Below, piece by piece: positions 23,001 to 38,000 of a stretch of 64,000 bases of DNA. The first letter of the stretch is position 1; every line of letters begins with the position of its first letter. The notes under the pieces are model-generated. The model had not been told where the DNA came from and made no database searches. It was given only the letters and a program-made list of their open reading frames with translations. The DNA is taken from NCBI RefSeq assembly GCF_029227915.1, contig NC_079882.1:13292501-13356500 (forward strand). The letters are read 5' to 3'. The DNA is from Hydractinia symbiolongicarpus (lineage: Eukaryota; Cnidaria; Hydrozoa; Anthoathecata; Hydractiniidae). The translations under genes and the position numbers were made by a program.

Positions 23001-26000
23001 TATGCACCGAAATGTGTAGGAAAAAAATTATGAAGAAAATCTCATTTTACATATTCACATTTCTAATATAATAAACTGTTTTGTTAATCTGCACTGAGAA
23101 ATATTACCTAATGTCACGATGACTGAGGGTAATATTTTTCAGCGCAAGTAATAAAACAGTTGACACTATTTTTATTAACTGTTTATTAGTTGTTTCTTAA
23201 AGCTTTGTCTGATAAATGTTGATAAAACACTTTAAAACTTAGGACTTATTACCACTTGTCTGTTCCGTCTTTGTCCGTAAATAATATAAATATAATATAA
23301 ATATCATCAATGCGCAATGATTGAAACTATTTTTGGCTTTTTGTTAATCTGCAGATAATTACGGGATTGAAATTAACAGATCACACCAATTAATAATGGC
23401 AATTACCTTTCCATAAAGGACTCTCCAGAGTTTTCTTGTGAAAAAATCAAGTTTTACTAAAAAAAAATTGACTTTCGTTGCATCCAGTTCAGTTTTCAAA
23501 AGCAAAAAGAAAAAAAACATTTACCAAACATATACCTTTTTAAGTTTATTAATCTTCATCAGACTATGATGTAAAATTAAATCTACATTTTTTTATGCTT
23601 GTTCGTTGTGATGGATGATTTTATGAAGATGCAGCCATTTATATTCCCAACATCAAAAATGGATATAAAATTATTACGATTTCTACGATTTCTAGATGAA
23701 ATGATTTACTGTTAATGTTGCGATTTTAGCAAGGGATGCTTCATACTACAGTTATTTGAAGATGTTTTTTCTGTTACATAGTAATACTAATAAAAATCAG
23801 AACAAAGCAAAAAGCAACTGTTTATTAGATGGCTTTCATCGATTTAAACTTTTTAAACTGCTATATCTTTTATTTTTTTAGTACAGTGCAGTGTGGTATG
23901 ATATGCTTAGTTTTTTTTTAATAGCATACAATGAATGGCTTATCTTCACCACAAGCTTATATTGATTGTATCACATTTGAGATACATAAAGTCTTCCAAG
24001 AAACAAGATTACAGTTAATAACATCACCTATATCTATTGTTGTTGAAAGTGCTGTAAAGGTCAGAAACGATTGCTTTGACCGATTTCACCAAAATTAACT
24101 TTTATTCATTGATTTGTTTTTATAATATTTAGTACACATCTGATCATCTCAATACTGGCTTCCTTAGTTTGTCTAGTCTTCAGTTTCGTGGTCATGCGAT
24201 GTTTTCAGATAAAGATATTCAACTCGGGAGTGATACAATTGAGTATGCATGGTTAATGGAAATACAATGTGGGAATTTCACAGGCAAAATATCACCCTTA
24301 CAGGTTGAGTTGAGAAAATGATTTTATTTACTTTGTTTTGTTTTACTTGTTTTTCGATACTATATACAGATACAGAAAATGATTATATTGACTATTCTCT
24401 GTTTCAAAATATGTATAAACAAAGAGAGCTGTTTTCATTGCTACTAGCCGCTGTGTGAAATATTTTTTGTAAAACCATTGTGAGTTTTTGAAATGTGGAA
24501 TATTTTATACCGATAAAGATAAACGACAAAGAGAAAAGTTTGAATCTATGTTTATCTACTTTATGATCTGTGGTTGCCAAAAAAGGTGCATGTTTCTTGG
24601 GAATAATATTTATTTTAAATATTTTCTCGCTCTTCAGTACATTTATTTTATGTTTACATAACTTTGGCACAATTGTGGCGCTCTCTAGGAAAATCGACTG
24701 CTTCTATTTTTAATTCGTATTTTTAAAACATTAGAATTCCATATTTCGTATTTCTAAAAACACAAATTGAGTATTTAAAAATACGCATATTTTTTAAAAA
24801 CCGTATTTCGTATTTCTAAAAATACAAATTCCATATTAAAAAATATGCGTATTTCTAAAAATACGTATTTTCAGAACTAAGCATTTTTTCTAAAAAATAT
24901 GCTTTGGATTTAAAATGTCTGGTTAGAAAAAAGTACACAGCAATATTCTTAACTTTTGGTCAAACATAATCCTAATTCTAAGCATGTTTTGTTTTAAAAT
25001 GATGCTAGCCATATAAAAGTTAAAGTTAAAGGTTTTTATCTAATTTTTTTTAATTCTTCTTATTACAAACCATGTGCAATTTTTTAAGTCCACACTGCCA
25101 AGCAACAGAAAATAGAACAGGCCTCAAAATAATTTTTGGAGACTCGTCAGACAAAATGTCCGCCACATTTCCAGTTTGGTCGGACATGTCTGTAGCTCGT
25201 TTCAAACTTTCGTCGGACAAAATGTCCGATAGATTTCCGTATTGGTTGGACACTATTGAATAGTCCTGGTCCTTTTAATCCATGAGCAAGCGTTTCATAG
25301 CCAACCTGACCATCCTAGCTAATTCACTGACTCCTGACTTAGTTAAAAAAACTACATAGACATGAATCTTTCTTGCTTGCCCCCTTCGTCGTTTGTAACC
25401 AGGTCTTACACAAGAAATCCAGCCATGCGGTTCTTAACTAATGTGGAGATGAACGCCGATGGAGCATGGATAAAGCAAGTCTGCAAAACTGCATTTACAG
25501 GCGGAACAGATATTTTATCATGGATTTAATTGCAGATAATTTTTATTTTTTTATTTTTTAAAAAGCCATTTCTGTTTTAAGAGTCATTCTTCAGGCGCGT
25601 AATTTTGAGTGATAAAAGATCTTTCACGTTTTTTTTCGATATCGCTTTTGCATGGTGGGTTTTTTCCAGAGGCTGAAATACGTTAACAGCAATCAGCAAT
25701 TTTTCTCCACAATTGGAGAACTGGAACAATTACTCCTCAGTTCAGAATTAGAAAAAATAATTCGCCATAGAAATTTCCCGCCGAACAGCTGGTTTAGCCT
25801 TAATTTTGTTCTTGCAAAAAATGAATTTTCCATGTGTAAATATTTAAATATTATATTCATGTATAATGCAGAAAGGAAAAAACATATTTAAAAATATTTG
25901 TTTTAAGTATTCTGAATCCACATTATTTTGTTCTATGCATTTTGTAGAATGTTCGTATACACCAACATCACAAATTACATTTGTGAAACCCAATGACGAA

Positions 26001-29000
26001 TAAGTCAAATATATATTAAAATAATCTAATTATGTGCAACGTGAAAAATAATTAAATGCTGCGTGCTCTTGATTAAGCAAAAAAAAATTTTTATTTTTCT
26101 GAAAATTAAATCAACACAAAATTAGACCCTAGAATCGGAGGTGAAATAACAAACTTTAACTAATTTTCCATTATAAATTTATTAAAAAATACGAAGTCAA
26201 TCTACTAAAGAAGCTTCTTGATTCCTTTTTTTGTGAAGTTAGCTGGGAAATCAGCCTGAGTACATTCCTATGTTTTGACGAAACGCTTATAAACTACATA
26301 AGATTTATTTAAAAACATGCACAACAGCTAGATTTTAACGAATATTTTTTGTATTCGTAGAGCCACAGATGCTTCCGGCAAAACATTCTGGTCCATGTAC
26401 TTTTAAAAGCTTTTTTTTTGTTTACTTTCTGTGAAAGTACGCTTTTTTAATCTGTATTTCGTATTTAAAAAATACGAAATTCTCTTTTTAAAAATACGCC
26501 TATTTTTAAAAATAGAATTGCGTATTTTTAAAAATACGCATATTTTAAAACACGAAATCCGTATTTTTTATACGAAATTTCTGTATTTCGTATTTTTTAA
26601 TACAAAAAGAGAAGTGATTGATTTTCCTAGAGAGCGTCGCAATTATTAACGCGTTATGAATGGTTAAAATCTCGATTTCAATAGAAGACAATATGTTTAT
26701 ATGATCATATATCATATAAAAAATAGGACATGTTCTATCTTAAAAAATTTGATTGTATGTATATGATAATAGAAATTTTTTTCGTATAACGTATGTTACA
26801 CGATCAAGACCAATATCTCAAACACCAACAAAAGATTTTTCAAAATAAAAAGATTCCTGGACAACTTCCAAGGGTCCTTTATATAAGTTCAACTTGTTTT
26901 TTTCATAGGAAGTAAGATTTAGGTCTATGTTCAAACGGGAAAATTGTGTTTTTCGAAGCAAATTTCCAATTGTAAATTTACTGTAAAACAAATAATTTTA
27001 ATACGGGAGGATTATTTAAAAGGATCCCGAGGTACTTATACAAGTGGAACTTACCTAAAAGATTTGCATGAAAAACATTTTGTTAAAACTTTGTGTCACT
27101 CCAGATATAGCTTTTTAAATATTTGCTTTTCTTGCTGCCTTTATTGCTATTACAAACTTTTTCTTAATTAAATTTTTCAAGCTCAGTTTTTCTAGCTCAG
27201 TTTTTTTGTGCCATGTTACTCTATTACATATTATGTTAGGTCCACTTTAATTGTTACTGACTGTTATAGCCAGATTTAATGCCTTCTCACCACAAAATGA
27301 AACAAAAGTTCTTTATGAAGGATTAATTTTAAAAAAAAAACAATAATTCTGCATCATTGTTCCCAAAAAGGTAAGTAGTCAAATGAAAAATTAAATGCAT
27401 GTGCATGATTTCTATTTCAAAGTTTTTTTATTTATTTGTTTTGGAAGGAAAATTGTGAACTTTATCAAGGTTTAACATACTGCAATTGCTCAAATCAGTA
27501 TGGAAAAAAACAAATCAATATCTCACCATAAATTACCTAGCGATTAGTCCTGTCTCTTCAGCATTTGCACCTTACAAATCTGATCAAAACAGCCTAGAAT
27601 TAAGGTTGCCCTTAAACAAACTGCTATTTTGACTTATTACAGAACATGAGAATGGCCCCTCAATTGTGTGTAGCTTTGCATTGCGAAGGATATACTTGAC
27701 CACATACTTTGTTACTAATGTGGAGGTGAACACAGGCATACAAAATTATTTAAGAGAGTATTTGTCTAAAAAACCGAATTTGTCCCACGTCCTGGTTATA
27801 TAACTTACATGGATACACACTCTCCTCACTGTACTTTAAGGGAAGAATCTTTCACAAGAAGAAACTTCTGCAATATCAAAACAACTACAAAGTTTTTTGA
27901 GGAATGTTAAGAAGGAATAAATTTTTGTATTTAAGCAACTTAGGCATCTTTTGTGGAAGAAAGCATAGCAATAACTGAGGTTAAGTCACCATTGAAGTTA
28001 AAAAAACCTATTTGTTGATGGGGGTTGGCCTGTCTTGTGAGACCTTGCAGGCAAGAAAGTGAGAAGGATTTTCTCTATCTATTTGTGTTATAATTTTTTT
28101 AGCTTTACAAATTGTTGAGTTGGTCTGAAACCTTTCTTCTTCATGGTATGGATGATGAAAACAACTTAATCAACCCACATCCTGAAATAAAATGTCACCA
28201 TAACCTACCACAATCTCAATGTAGTCTAACTAATGAAAATGAGGTTTGCCCTACTGAAGAAGCTGTCAAGTACAAAATGGTGAGATTTGCTGTAGAGAGT
28301 GTAAATGTGTTTGTTGTGGAAGTGGAATGTGCTTGCAATTTGTTGGTAAGTTTTATTATATGTGACATGGTTTGCGATCATCAGCTGTTTGCTTTTTAAC
28401 TTCATTTGATATTTTATAGCGTTAATAGCACGTTATAACGCTGACTGTAAAAAGTATCTCATTAAAGTTCATCTTGCTTACTTCAAACTGATTGGCTCTT
28501 CATTTAGCAGTGTTATAATGCGTTAATAACGGTGTCACAGATTTCACCAAATTTGGAACGTAGGAAACTTTTGAACATTGCTCAGACAGACGGTTCAGAA
28601 CTATCACTTCTAACCGTTATAACGCGTTAAAACGTTTCTTTACAGCAACCGTCGATTATTGAAGCGTTATACAGGCGTTATAACGCCATAAACTTAAAAG
28701 CTTATTCTAACCGTTATAACGCGTTATAAGGGACGGTCTTCACCATAGTTTAACACTATACGAACTTTGGGGATCTATTCGCTTTCTATGATCCCATTTT
28801 CATGATTTTTAAACAATCTGCGGCGATCTTCTCGCTTTTTACGATGCTGTTTTGACTGTATTTACATGATTTTCAGCCATCTCTTTGCTTGTTACGATGC
28901 CGTTTTGACTGTATTTAAATGATCTACAGTGGTCTTTTTGCTTTCTACGATCCCATTTACATGATTTTTAAACCATCTACGGCAATCTTTTTTATTTCTA

Positions 29001-32000
29001 TGATCCCGTTTTCATGATTTTTAAACAATATACGTCGATCTTTTTGCTTTCTACGATGCCATTTTGACTGTATTTAAACAATCTGCAGCGATCTTTTTGC
29101 TTTCTACGATCCTATTTTCTTGATTTTTAAACGATTTACGGCAATCTTTTTTATTTCTACTATGCCGTTTTGACAACGTAATATAATTGCACGCTGGCTA
29201 ACACTGATGCCAATGTCGTAAGTTGAAAGGGAAATAAATTAATAATAAAATTTGTGATTTAAAGTTCACTTTTTAAACTTGTTGAACGCGAAGTCAAAGT
29301 TATTGTTTCACGATCCAATTTTAACGGAATTCGAAAGTGGGGCAGCGTTATAACGCTGCTAAAAATAAAACATGGGTTAGCTTTATTAGCGTGTTATAAC
29401 GCTTGTTGTTTTAACTCCTCTGAACGCTTTAAAATGAAGATCAAAGTCCTAAATTAACGCTGAATTTGAAGCGTTATTACTGCGTTATAGCAGCGTTTTA
29501 ACAGCGTTATAATAATGAAACGGTCGAAAATCGCAAACATGTCACATATGCCCTACAAGCAATAGTATCAGTTTTTATTTTAATTGGTAATATTTTGGTT
29601 TTGTAGCCAAGCCTGTGTTTGAGGGAACCTGAGGTATATAATGATTTTGGACTTTTATAGAGCTTAAAAAGTTAGCAAGTCTTTTTAAATTTTTTAAAAA
29701 GCTCTTTTTGTTTTCAAGATATTCACGTTTAAAGAATTTTAGATTTAATTATGCTGCATGAATTATGATGTTATATTTAAGTAATAGCAGTAATTTTAGA
29801 CTTGTTAAGGGATGTGCATTCAAACTTTATCAATGCATAGATATTATAAAGGTGAATTGATTAACATAAAACTTTTTGCCAAAATGACACTGACAAATGA
29901 CATTTGCTCTTCCCAGGCCTCTTAATTTTTTGCTGACGACCCGATAACTTGGGATCTGCAACTGGGTTTGCAATAAAATTTTGTGTATGTATAAGCCCTG
30001 TAAATTGACTTGCAAAATTTTATTTTATTTCGTTTATCCTGTACCTCTTCTTTGAATTACATTTCAAGCTATTGTTATTTGTTTCACATTAGTAGCTTTA
30101 CCATTGAAACATTTTCAGTTTTTTTTTTAAGGTTTTTTTAGCAACATCTTTCCGAGTTAACCTTTTTTGGATCTATCCATAAAAAGCATATTGGATTTAT
30201 CATATAATTTTCCCTTCTTGCTGTTTGAGCTAGTAATTATTGAGGGATCAACAAGAAAATATCTCCTAAGTGACACCGATACAAATTTTTAATTTTTGAT
30301 TTTAAATGAAATTTGGTTGGTTTAAAATTTTACGAAACTGATTTAAAAAATGATGGGTTTCAAAAACAATGTAAAATGTTTCACTCCATCACGTCTGCTG
30401 AACAACTAAAGTATTAGATATTTATCCTGTAAACATATCAAAAATTCTATTTTTTCTTTATTGTTTTTGTCTAACTCTTGCATTCTCTAGAAGATCTGAA
30501 TGTGTTGTGTTTACGTAAAATAATTTTTTTACATTATAAAGACATACATAAATCCATTAGAAATACATTGTACATATATCCTACTAACATATCCTAAAAT
30601 AAGTAGGAAAATATATTATTTAAGTCCCTATGGTACATAAATGTTTCTTCCTGGGCTAAAACGAGTAAAATCCTTTGAAATGTGTTAACCATACCACTAT
30701 GTTGATTAAATTTCGAATTGCATTTCACATTGTTTTTTTTCCTTGAAATTTTCTGTTGATAAGAGGGTAACACTATGTTCCAAACTGTTGAAATTTTTTA
30801 TCATAACGCAATGTTCAAGAAAAACCATCATGTTGGATATATGGCTGAAATTTTATTGAAAAAGCAACAAAAACATAAATTGGTGAGAGTCTAATAAAAA
30901 AGTGAGTGTACAAATGCCAATGAAAGCACACCTGAAAGCAGACCTAAAACATTGAATGCGTGCTTTTGGTTGTTTCCTATTACCTATAGGAAGATTAATT
31001 AATGCTGGATTAAATATTGAGGTATTATTTTTAATATTTTTAAAAATAAGTCATTCAATTAGTTTCTTTTAAACCTGATTTGCAAAAATACATCCTAAAA
31101 AATAAAAATCACAATTTCATGCTTTCTCCTGAAATCTGCTAGTGTACAAAAATATATTGCAAAATGTTTGTATAATATCCAAAACTAAATCCTTAAAATA
31201 ATTTTCTATGAACCCTATTCTCCAACAAAACATAAAATATTTTGCTATAAATTTTAAAATTTTAAATAAAATAATAATGGTGTGTAAATAAATGGCTGCG
31301 GGGACACAGAATGTTTAATGGTGGGTTACACACTTCTTGTGACTTAACCGACGTTTTGGCCCGGGTCTTCCGGCCAGTTTGATTAATTAATTTAACCATG
31401 TGCGATTTTTTGAAAGTGTTACATATGTAAAGTCATATATGATAAAATACACTGCATGATTGGTAAAATATGACAAATCTTATTTTTTTAATCATATAGT
31501 GTATTATAGCCTTGTGACATCTAAAACATTTTACATTGCCCTGTCTATAACTGCCACCTGTCTTTAACAGCCAATATTTATGATTCCCTTAAGTGGCTAA
31601 TATAGGCAGGTTTGACTATAGTTTTTCTACAAGCAGTGAAAGTATTTTTTGGGTACAACGGCAAAATGAAAATAATAGTATTGTAAAAAAATTTTGGCAT
31701 TCACAATAGCTGAAAATAACCAGCCAGTGGGGAAAAGCTAAAAATACAAAATGCAGTATGCAGCAAAAGGTATTTTCATGATATTTCGAAGGTTATGTAG
31801 CAAGGTGTGACTGTTATGTCACCGTGTCACAATTTAAATTGGCATATTTTTTATTTGGTCCTTGATATTTTTGGAAACCTTGTATTATATGTATTATTTT
31901 TTTATAAATTTTCAAAAAAATAGATAGTTGCTCTGGCCTGTAAAACAACTAATTAAGTTGCCTGTAGCTTACAAATTATATACACCAATGGCAAAAGAAA

Positions 32001-35000
32001 ATAAAGAGATTACTCTTCAAACAAAAACATGGTTTTTCATTGTCATTTATAGTAACATTTGTGATGCTGTCTAGGAAAATCGACCGCTTCTATTTTTAAT
32101 TCGTATTTTTAAAACAATAGAATTCCGTATTTCGTATTTTTAGAAATACGAATTGCGTAAGCCAATTTAAGCCAATTAAACTTGTGAAAAATAAACTTGT
32201 GTTTTATTTAAGTTGCTGTAATCATAATCGTAATCGTAATGACAAGAAAACGTATATACGAAGTTTTAAAGTTGCCATATTTCACTCTAAAATGACGAGA
32301 AAATGTCCCTGTGAAGCTCTTAAGTTGCCATATTTCATTCTAAAATGACGAGAAAACGTCTCTGTGACGCTTCAAAGTTGCTGTATTTCACTTTAAAATG
32401 ACGAGAAAACGTCCCTGCGAAGCTCTAAAGTTGCCATATTTTGTTTTACAATGACAAGAAAACATCCCTGTAAAATCAACGAGCCAATTAAAAACCTAAT
32501 AAAAACAAACTCTAAAATTGAGTAACTTTTTTATTCAGTTTATTCAACTACTCACTTGATACACATAACATTTTTTAAAAATACGAAATTCTGTTTTTAA
32601 AAATAGATTTTCCTATTTTCTATTTTTAAAATTAGAATTTCGTATTTTCTATTTTAAAAAATACGAAATCCGTATTTCGTATTTTTCAATAATACGAAAT
32701 ACGAATTTCATATTTTTAAAAATAGAATTAGTATTTTTAAAAATACGAAAATTCGTATTTCGTATTTTAAAAAATACACGTATTTGAAAATATGAAATCC
32801 GTATTCTTTAATACGAAATTTCCTTATTTTGTATTTTTTAATACGAAAAGAGAAGTGGTTGATTTTCCTAGAGAGCATCACATTTGTAAAATGAAAAATG
32901 ATATCATAGTAACTAAAAAACGCTTATTTTGCAAAAGATTTGTTGATGTATGACTTCATCAATACATTGGTACCCACCCACCTGTTTTCAATTTATTATT
33001 CTGCCAAACATAAAATAAAATGGTGAAAATACATTTGCAGATGGTACTATTGTAGGCGAATACTAGTTTTGGCAATTCCTGCTTCCAATTCTGTTTGCTT
33101 TTCGATGGTAGGTTTTTTTAGCATGTTGATAAAAATACAATTTATCATCTCGACTTGTCTATCACGCACTGGATGGTATGGTGGTTGAAGAAGCTTTTAC
33201 CCCTGACAATTCATGTAACTGTTTGAAAAGAGTTATATTTTTACTCTTAGTCATGTTGAAGTTGTCCCATAAAGCCAATCTTTAACACAAATACTTTGTT
33301 TTTGTTTCCAATAGCTTGGGTAAATCTTGTAAAATGGTCGCAAATCATTAATACATATTCATAGCCTTCTTTACATTTTTAGAGTTTAAAAGGTAATCGA
33401 TGTAATTTTAGAGGTAATCAATGAGTTTATTTACAAAGGTCGAGTAGAAATGATAGGTACTATTGGAGTTCTATCAGCAACATTTGGTCTCCTTTCCTTT
33501 ATTCAGTTGTCTCGCGTCTGTATTAAAAATGTAATATCTTTTCCCATACAGGACCAATAAAACCTTTGTTTAGCCAGTTATAGGACTCTATCTAAACCTA
33601 GATGAGACATTTTACTTTATAACTTTCCACAGTAATATGAGTACTGAACAGACAAACCGAAGTAATATCTTCGTTATATACCGTTTTGTGAAATACTTTT
33701 GGTAAAAAAAATTGGTGCCCATAATTAGTGGTATTTCTTCAATATGTCGAACAAACATTATCTCTTAAACGTTCTAGACATTCAAAAATTATAACATAAA
33801 CCCCATAAACTTAATTGGTTTTGTCATATTAAAAATGCTTGTTGATATTTTTTAGATTTTCTAAATAGGTTCATCACAGCACTTTAGTCAAAAATTGAAA
33901 CAACATGTGAAGCTTTAAAAAATAATTATTTTTGTCTTGAACATCTATCCACTTAGTACTTATCATAGAAGGGTAGAACATGTCCCAAGTTTAAGTTAGC
34001 TGTTCCCTACAGCTTTTTTAGTTCTTTGAGTTGTACCTCTGTCACAATGGATAGTGTTAATTTCGTGATCGTTGATTTTGTTTCTTATAAGTTCCTAAAA
34101 TAAGGTAATAGCAGTAATTAAGTGGTGCAGAGTGCTGTTTCTGATTAATTTTTGATGTGTAGTTTATAAATACGAAAATTTGTCTAATGTAAACCACAAA
34201 CCAAAAATTAGTAGTAATAAATTGTTCTCTGCACCATGTAATTACATAGAACGATTCAAAAGACAAGTCATTAAAAAGGCAAAATAGAAAATTACAATTA
34301 TGATTCAAGCAATGCAATCACTAAACAATAAATTCTGTCAGTTTTTCACATATTTTTTAGGTTTTGAATATAAATAGCAGTATTCACGTTGCTACAGTTT
34401 TAAGACAAGCTATAATGTTTTGTTCATTCTGATTGTTATATGTCGTTTTTATTGGTAAGTAAAACAGACACAAATTTTTTTAAAAAAACTAAGAAAATAG
34501 AAGTCATTAACATTGGAGCAGATACAGAAATTTCTTAAGTCAGTTAAAATTTTCATGGAGTAAACAATGCTATGGGCGTACAAATTTTCCAGAGCGTGAA
34601 CACGATGTACGCCACCAACTTACCTTTTGGTTTTGTGTGCAGGAGGACAATGAGAAGATGTTCTAAAGATGTAGCTGTGTTATGACAATTTTACGGCTGT
34701 AGTTAGATTTTATCAGTTATTAACAGTTTTTAAGGATTCAAAAGATGTCAGTAGCTTGTTGATTCTGACTTACACTAGATCTGCTCCTGAACATTCAGTC
34801 ATTTGATTGGGTCATTTACTTCTGTCAACTGACTTATGCTCAAGGAAACATAAAAAATTGAACATGTGAATACTCAATAAAGAAAATAAAAGAAATAAAA
34901 ACATCTTTTTAGCTGAGGAATGCAATTTCTCAATAAGTTTTGTGAATTTCCTACAATTGCACTTTCAAGAGTGCAATTACAGATTAATTTTTATTCTATA

Positions 35001-38000
35001 GCCGTGCCATTTAAAAAATAACTTTAACAATTTTATAACAGAAGTTATTTCCACAAAATTAGGGCTTTATAAAAACTCAACAATTCAGATATTTATCAAC
35101 TGATTTATATATTGTAGGCTTCACCAATTAGATTCTCCACCTGCAACTCAAGCAATCAAGAGGTATTTGAAGGTGGGAGTGTCTTTATTAATGAAGTGGT
35201 TATAAGACAATATATTCAGCAAGCAAACTTTAGCTTGACAGATTCATCCCAGCCACAGTATGTGCCATTACACTCCAACAGCTGGGTAGAAGTTGGTGTT
35301 ATTGGATTAGGTCAAGTAACTGCTGATATTACTGAACTTGGACATGGCATTCAATATCAATTTCACCAATCTACTTTTCTAACATTACATGACATGGAAA
35401 CAAAGAGGCTATGGTTTCTGTGGAATGCAGATGAATTAAAGGGAAAACTTACAAAAGATCGAAAAAATGGTAAGATTTGTGGTTGTGTTGGTGGCTGTAA
35501 TTTCTTTGGTAGCAACAAAAACGGTGTCAAATTTTTCACAAATCAATCATTGACTACAACAAACGAAATGCACATGCGCTATGGAAGTGACAGTTTGTGG
35601 GGTGGAGAAACAGATTTTGGCAGTAGCATTAAGAAACAATACCTTCACAGAAGTAGCCATTACTCAAGTAACTGTAGGACAAGTTCTACAAAGTTGGCAT
35701 ATAAACATGCTCTAGATGAAGGAAGTCATCCTAGCAGAGGATTAAGTTCAACTGGAACAGGTAAGATTCATATCAAGTCTAAAAGATTAAAACTTTCATA
35801 GCCTCTTGTAGTTTAAATTTTAGTTCTTGTATTTTAAATTTTAACAATCTTGTTTATTTCTTTATTATTCAAGCCAAGAGTTAATTGATTTTTTTAGATA
35901 CAATTGATCATATTTCTGATAGTTGTTTTGGTGATACTGCAAGACATTTATCAATAGGACGTAAAGCTACAGATTCTAAAATTGTATTTGGAAGATCTCA
36001 TTCTCATTCCTTTATCAATGGTAGTGAAAGTAGCTTTTCTTTGAGCAAAGCTGACAGTGATAAAGTTATGTTTTATTCATGTAACTCAATTGCAAGTTTA
36101 CAAGATGGGAATGTGCAGTAAGTGTAACTGATGTTTTGTGCACAAAATGCAGTACTTTGTGGGACAGAAGTTGTTGTTTTTTGCAAGCAATCTATTTTGT
36201 TCAATAAAATTCCTGAGTAGCCTGTCATAAACTTCCAATTTTTATGCAACCAGCATAGGCTTGTAAGCCTCCACTATTACATATTCTTCTGGTATATGTC
36301 TGCGCACATAAATACCTTTCAGGATATAAAATAGAAAATACATACCTGGTGTTCCATCCATACCATTTCCATGTTAATATACTTTATTTTATTTGTTTTA
36401 TATCAAGGCAGACAAAAGACAGTTCACAGTATTCTGAAAAATCTGGAGTTTCGTCAGAATCATACGTATCAGCAATAAGCTCTGCTGAAGATTTTTTACA
36501 AGACAAACGTGATGGTTCCAGGATGCACTTTCAACCATTAGTTAGTCCTGGACTTTTATTAGCATACAGTAACTATATGCAGCCATTAAGTTGCATTAAC
36601 TGGCAACAAAATGTACCATGTTGTATGAGGAAAAAGTTCAGTTTATTAAAGAATTTGAAGGTAAATTTTAATTTTTTTCATTGTTTTCTTTTTTATGGTG
36701 CAAGTATTACCATTTCAACATTTTGTTTTGAAAAAATGCAATACATTACTATGTGTAGGTTATATGTCCTGTCCATCGTTACACATTACCAAGTATACCA
36801 AATTTTAATCCTAATGGACAAGGAAAATTGCCATTTGTTCTGGTCAGGTATAACAAATTAAGTGATAAGAATTCTGGTGACAAAGATGGTAATAGTTGGA
36901 AAAAGACAAGCAAGTAAGTTTTTTTTGTTCTTTGAAGAAACTATTTTTTGACATTGAACTTGTTTTTTATTTTACTGGTATGAAATTCATAATTAACTTA
37001 CTAAGTTCTGAAATGTGTAATTGCAAGTTCACAGATTTACTTTCTAAATACACAAAGTTGTCACCTGGAAATGGTTTTTATGAAGTGAGCTCAAAGTCAC
37101 TTCAGTGTTTAAGTGTTGAATTTATTTGTTGGTTTTTTAATCAAATGTGCTAACCATGTAGTTTTAAAAGCGGTACGAGTTATAATTACAGCTTAAGTAG
37201 CATGAACTATTTTTGTTTGTTCCAATATTGAATCTTGGTAGAACTGAATCTTTGTCTAAAAATGTTATTGCCCTAAAAAAGGTCCCATGACACTGATTAG
37301 ATAGAAGTTTTATCGACTCTATAAGATTTTTAAACCTGTGCTGAAATTTATCTCTTTGATAGTGTGGTAATTTGAATGTGGGAAACTTTCACAAACTGCA
37401 GCTTTACAATGTAAACAAATGTATTTTTACATATTTTTACATATTTATTTTTTGAACCAATTATTGAACCAATTTTATTGTGTAACTGCAACTGATCATA
37501 TTTTTTAAAATTTATATAATTGAAACGAAGTCAATCACTTTGCTGCAAATTTCACTAATGTAAATGTAAATCAAGTAATGCACAATGATGTCACCACAGA
37601 ATAATAATATTATCTGGACTGGCATTATGATGGCATAACATAATGATGTTATAATGAGTTAATAATTTGTCATTAGTCAAGGTTAAGAAATCCATTTAAA
37701 ATCAGTTCTGTTTCTACCATCAGAAGCACACACAATATCTTGAAAACTTGCTGTTATTTGTTTTCAGGTGTTTTCAGGAATCAGTGCCTTTCTTTTTTAT
37801 AGTTCTATTGCTCAAAATTTAATTTCAGAAATATTGTAAGTGACGATTTAAAGAAAACCAGAATATCTTTAAAGCTATACCAGCGATTATCTATCACAGT
37901 AACACCTCTTATGATTCAAGCTTTAGATCGGTAAGTTGTCTTAATACTTTGTATTTATATAGTTACAATTTTACAATATTAGTAAGTTTAGTGAAGATCT

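Larger units (their letters stand above)
21347..23924 (+). other. BLTP1 intron 15
   Basis: A 2.6-kb AT-rich intron containing a fold-back element (22275-22882) and a second, smaller hairpin (23074-23161). The rest shows nothing recognisable. Confidence 0.7.
24304..28102 (+). other. BLTP1 intron 17
   Basis: A 3.8-kb intron, half of it the TIR element at 24675-26640. The remainder (26645-28102) is AT-rich. A short stretch near 27715-27740 resembles the tail of the 15.8/25.1-kb dispersed repeat. Confidence 0.7.
28346..35117 (+). other. BLTP1 intron 18
   Basis: A 6.8-kb intron. Contents from the left: palindrome-rich element (28358-29549), plain AT-rich sequence (29550-31300), a Penelope-type tail-like motif (31333-31376), a TTAA-type end (31932-31948), TIR element copy 2 (32061-32881), a Ty3/gypsy integrase remnant (33040-33730), then unrecognised AT-rich DNA to 35117. 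Confidence 0.75.

Noticed and set aside
36349-36861. A 170-codon plus-strand frame
   Set aside because: It reads through exon 21, then intron 21 and part of exon 22 in the wrong frame; splice borders and phase favour two exons.
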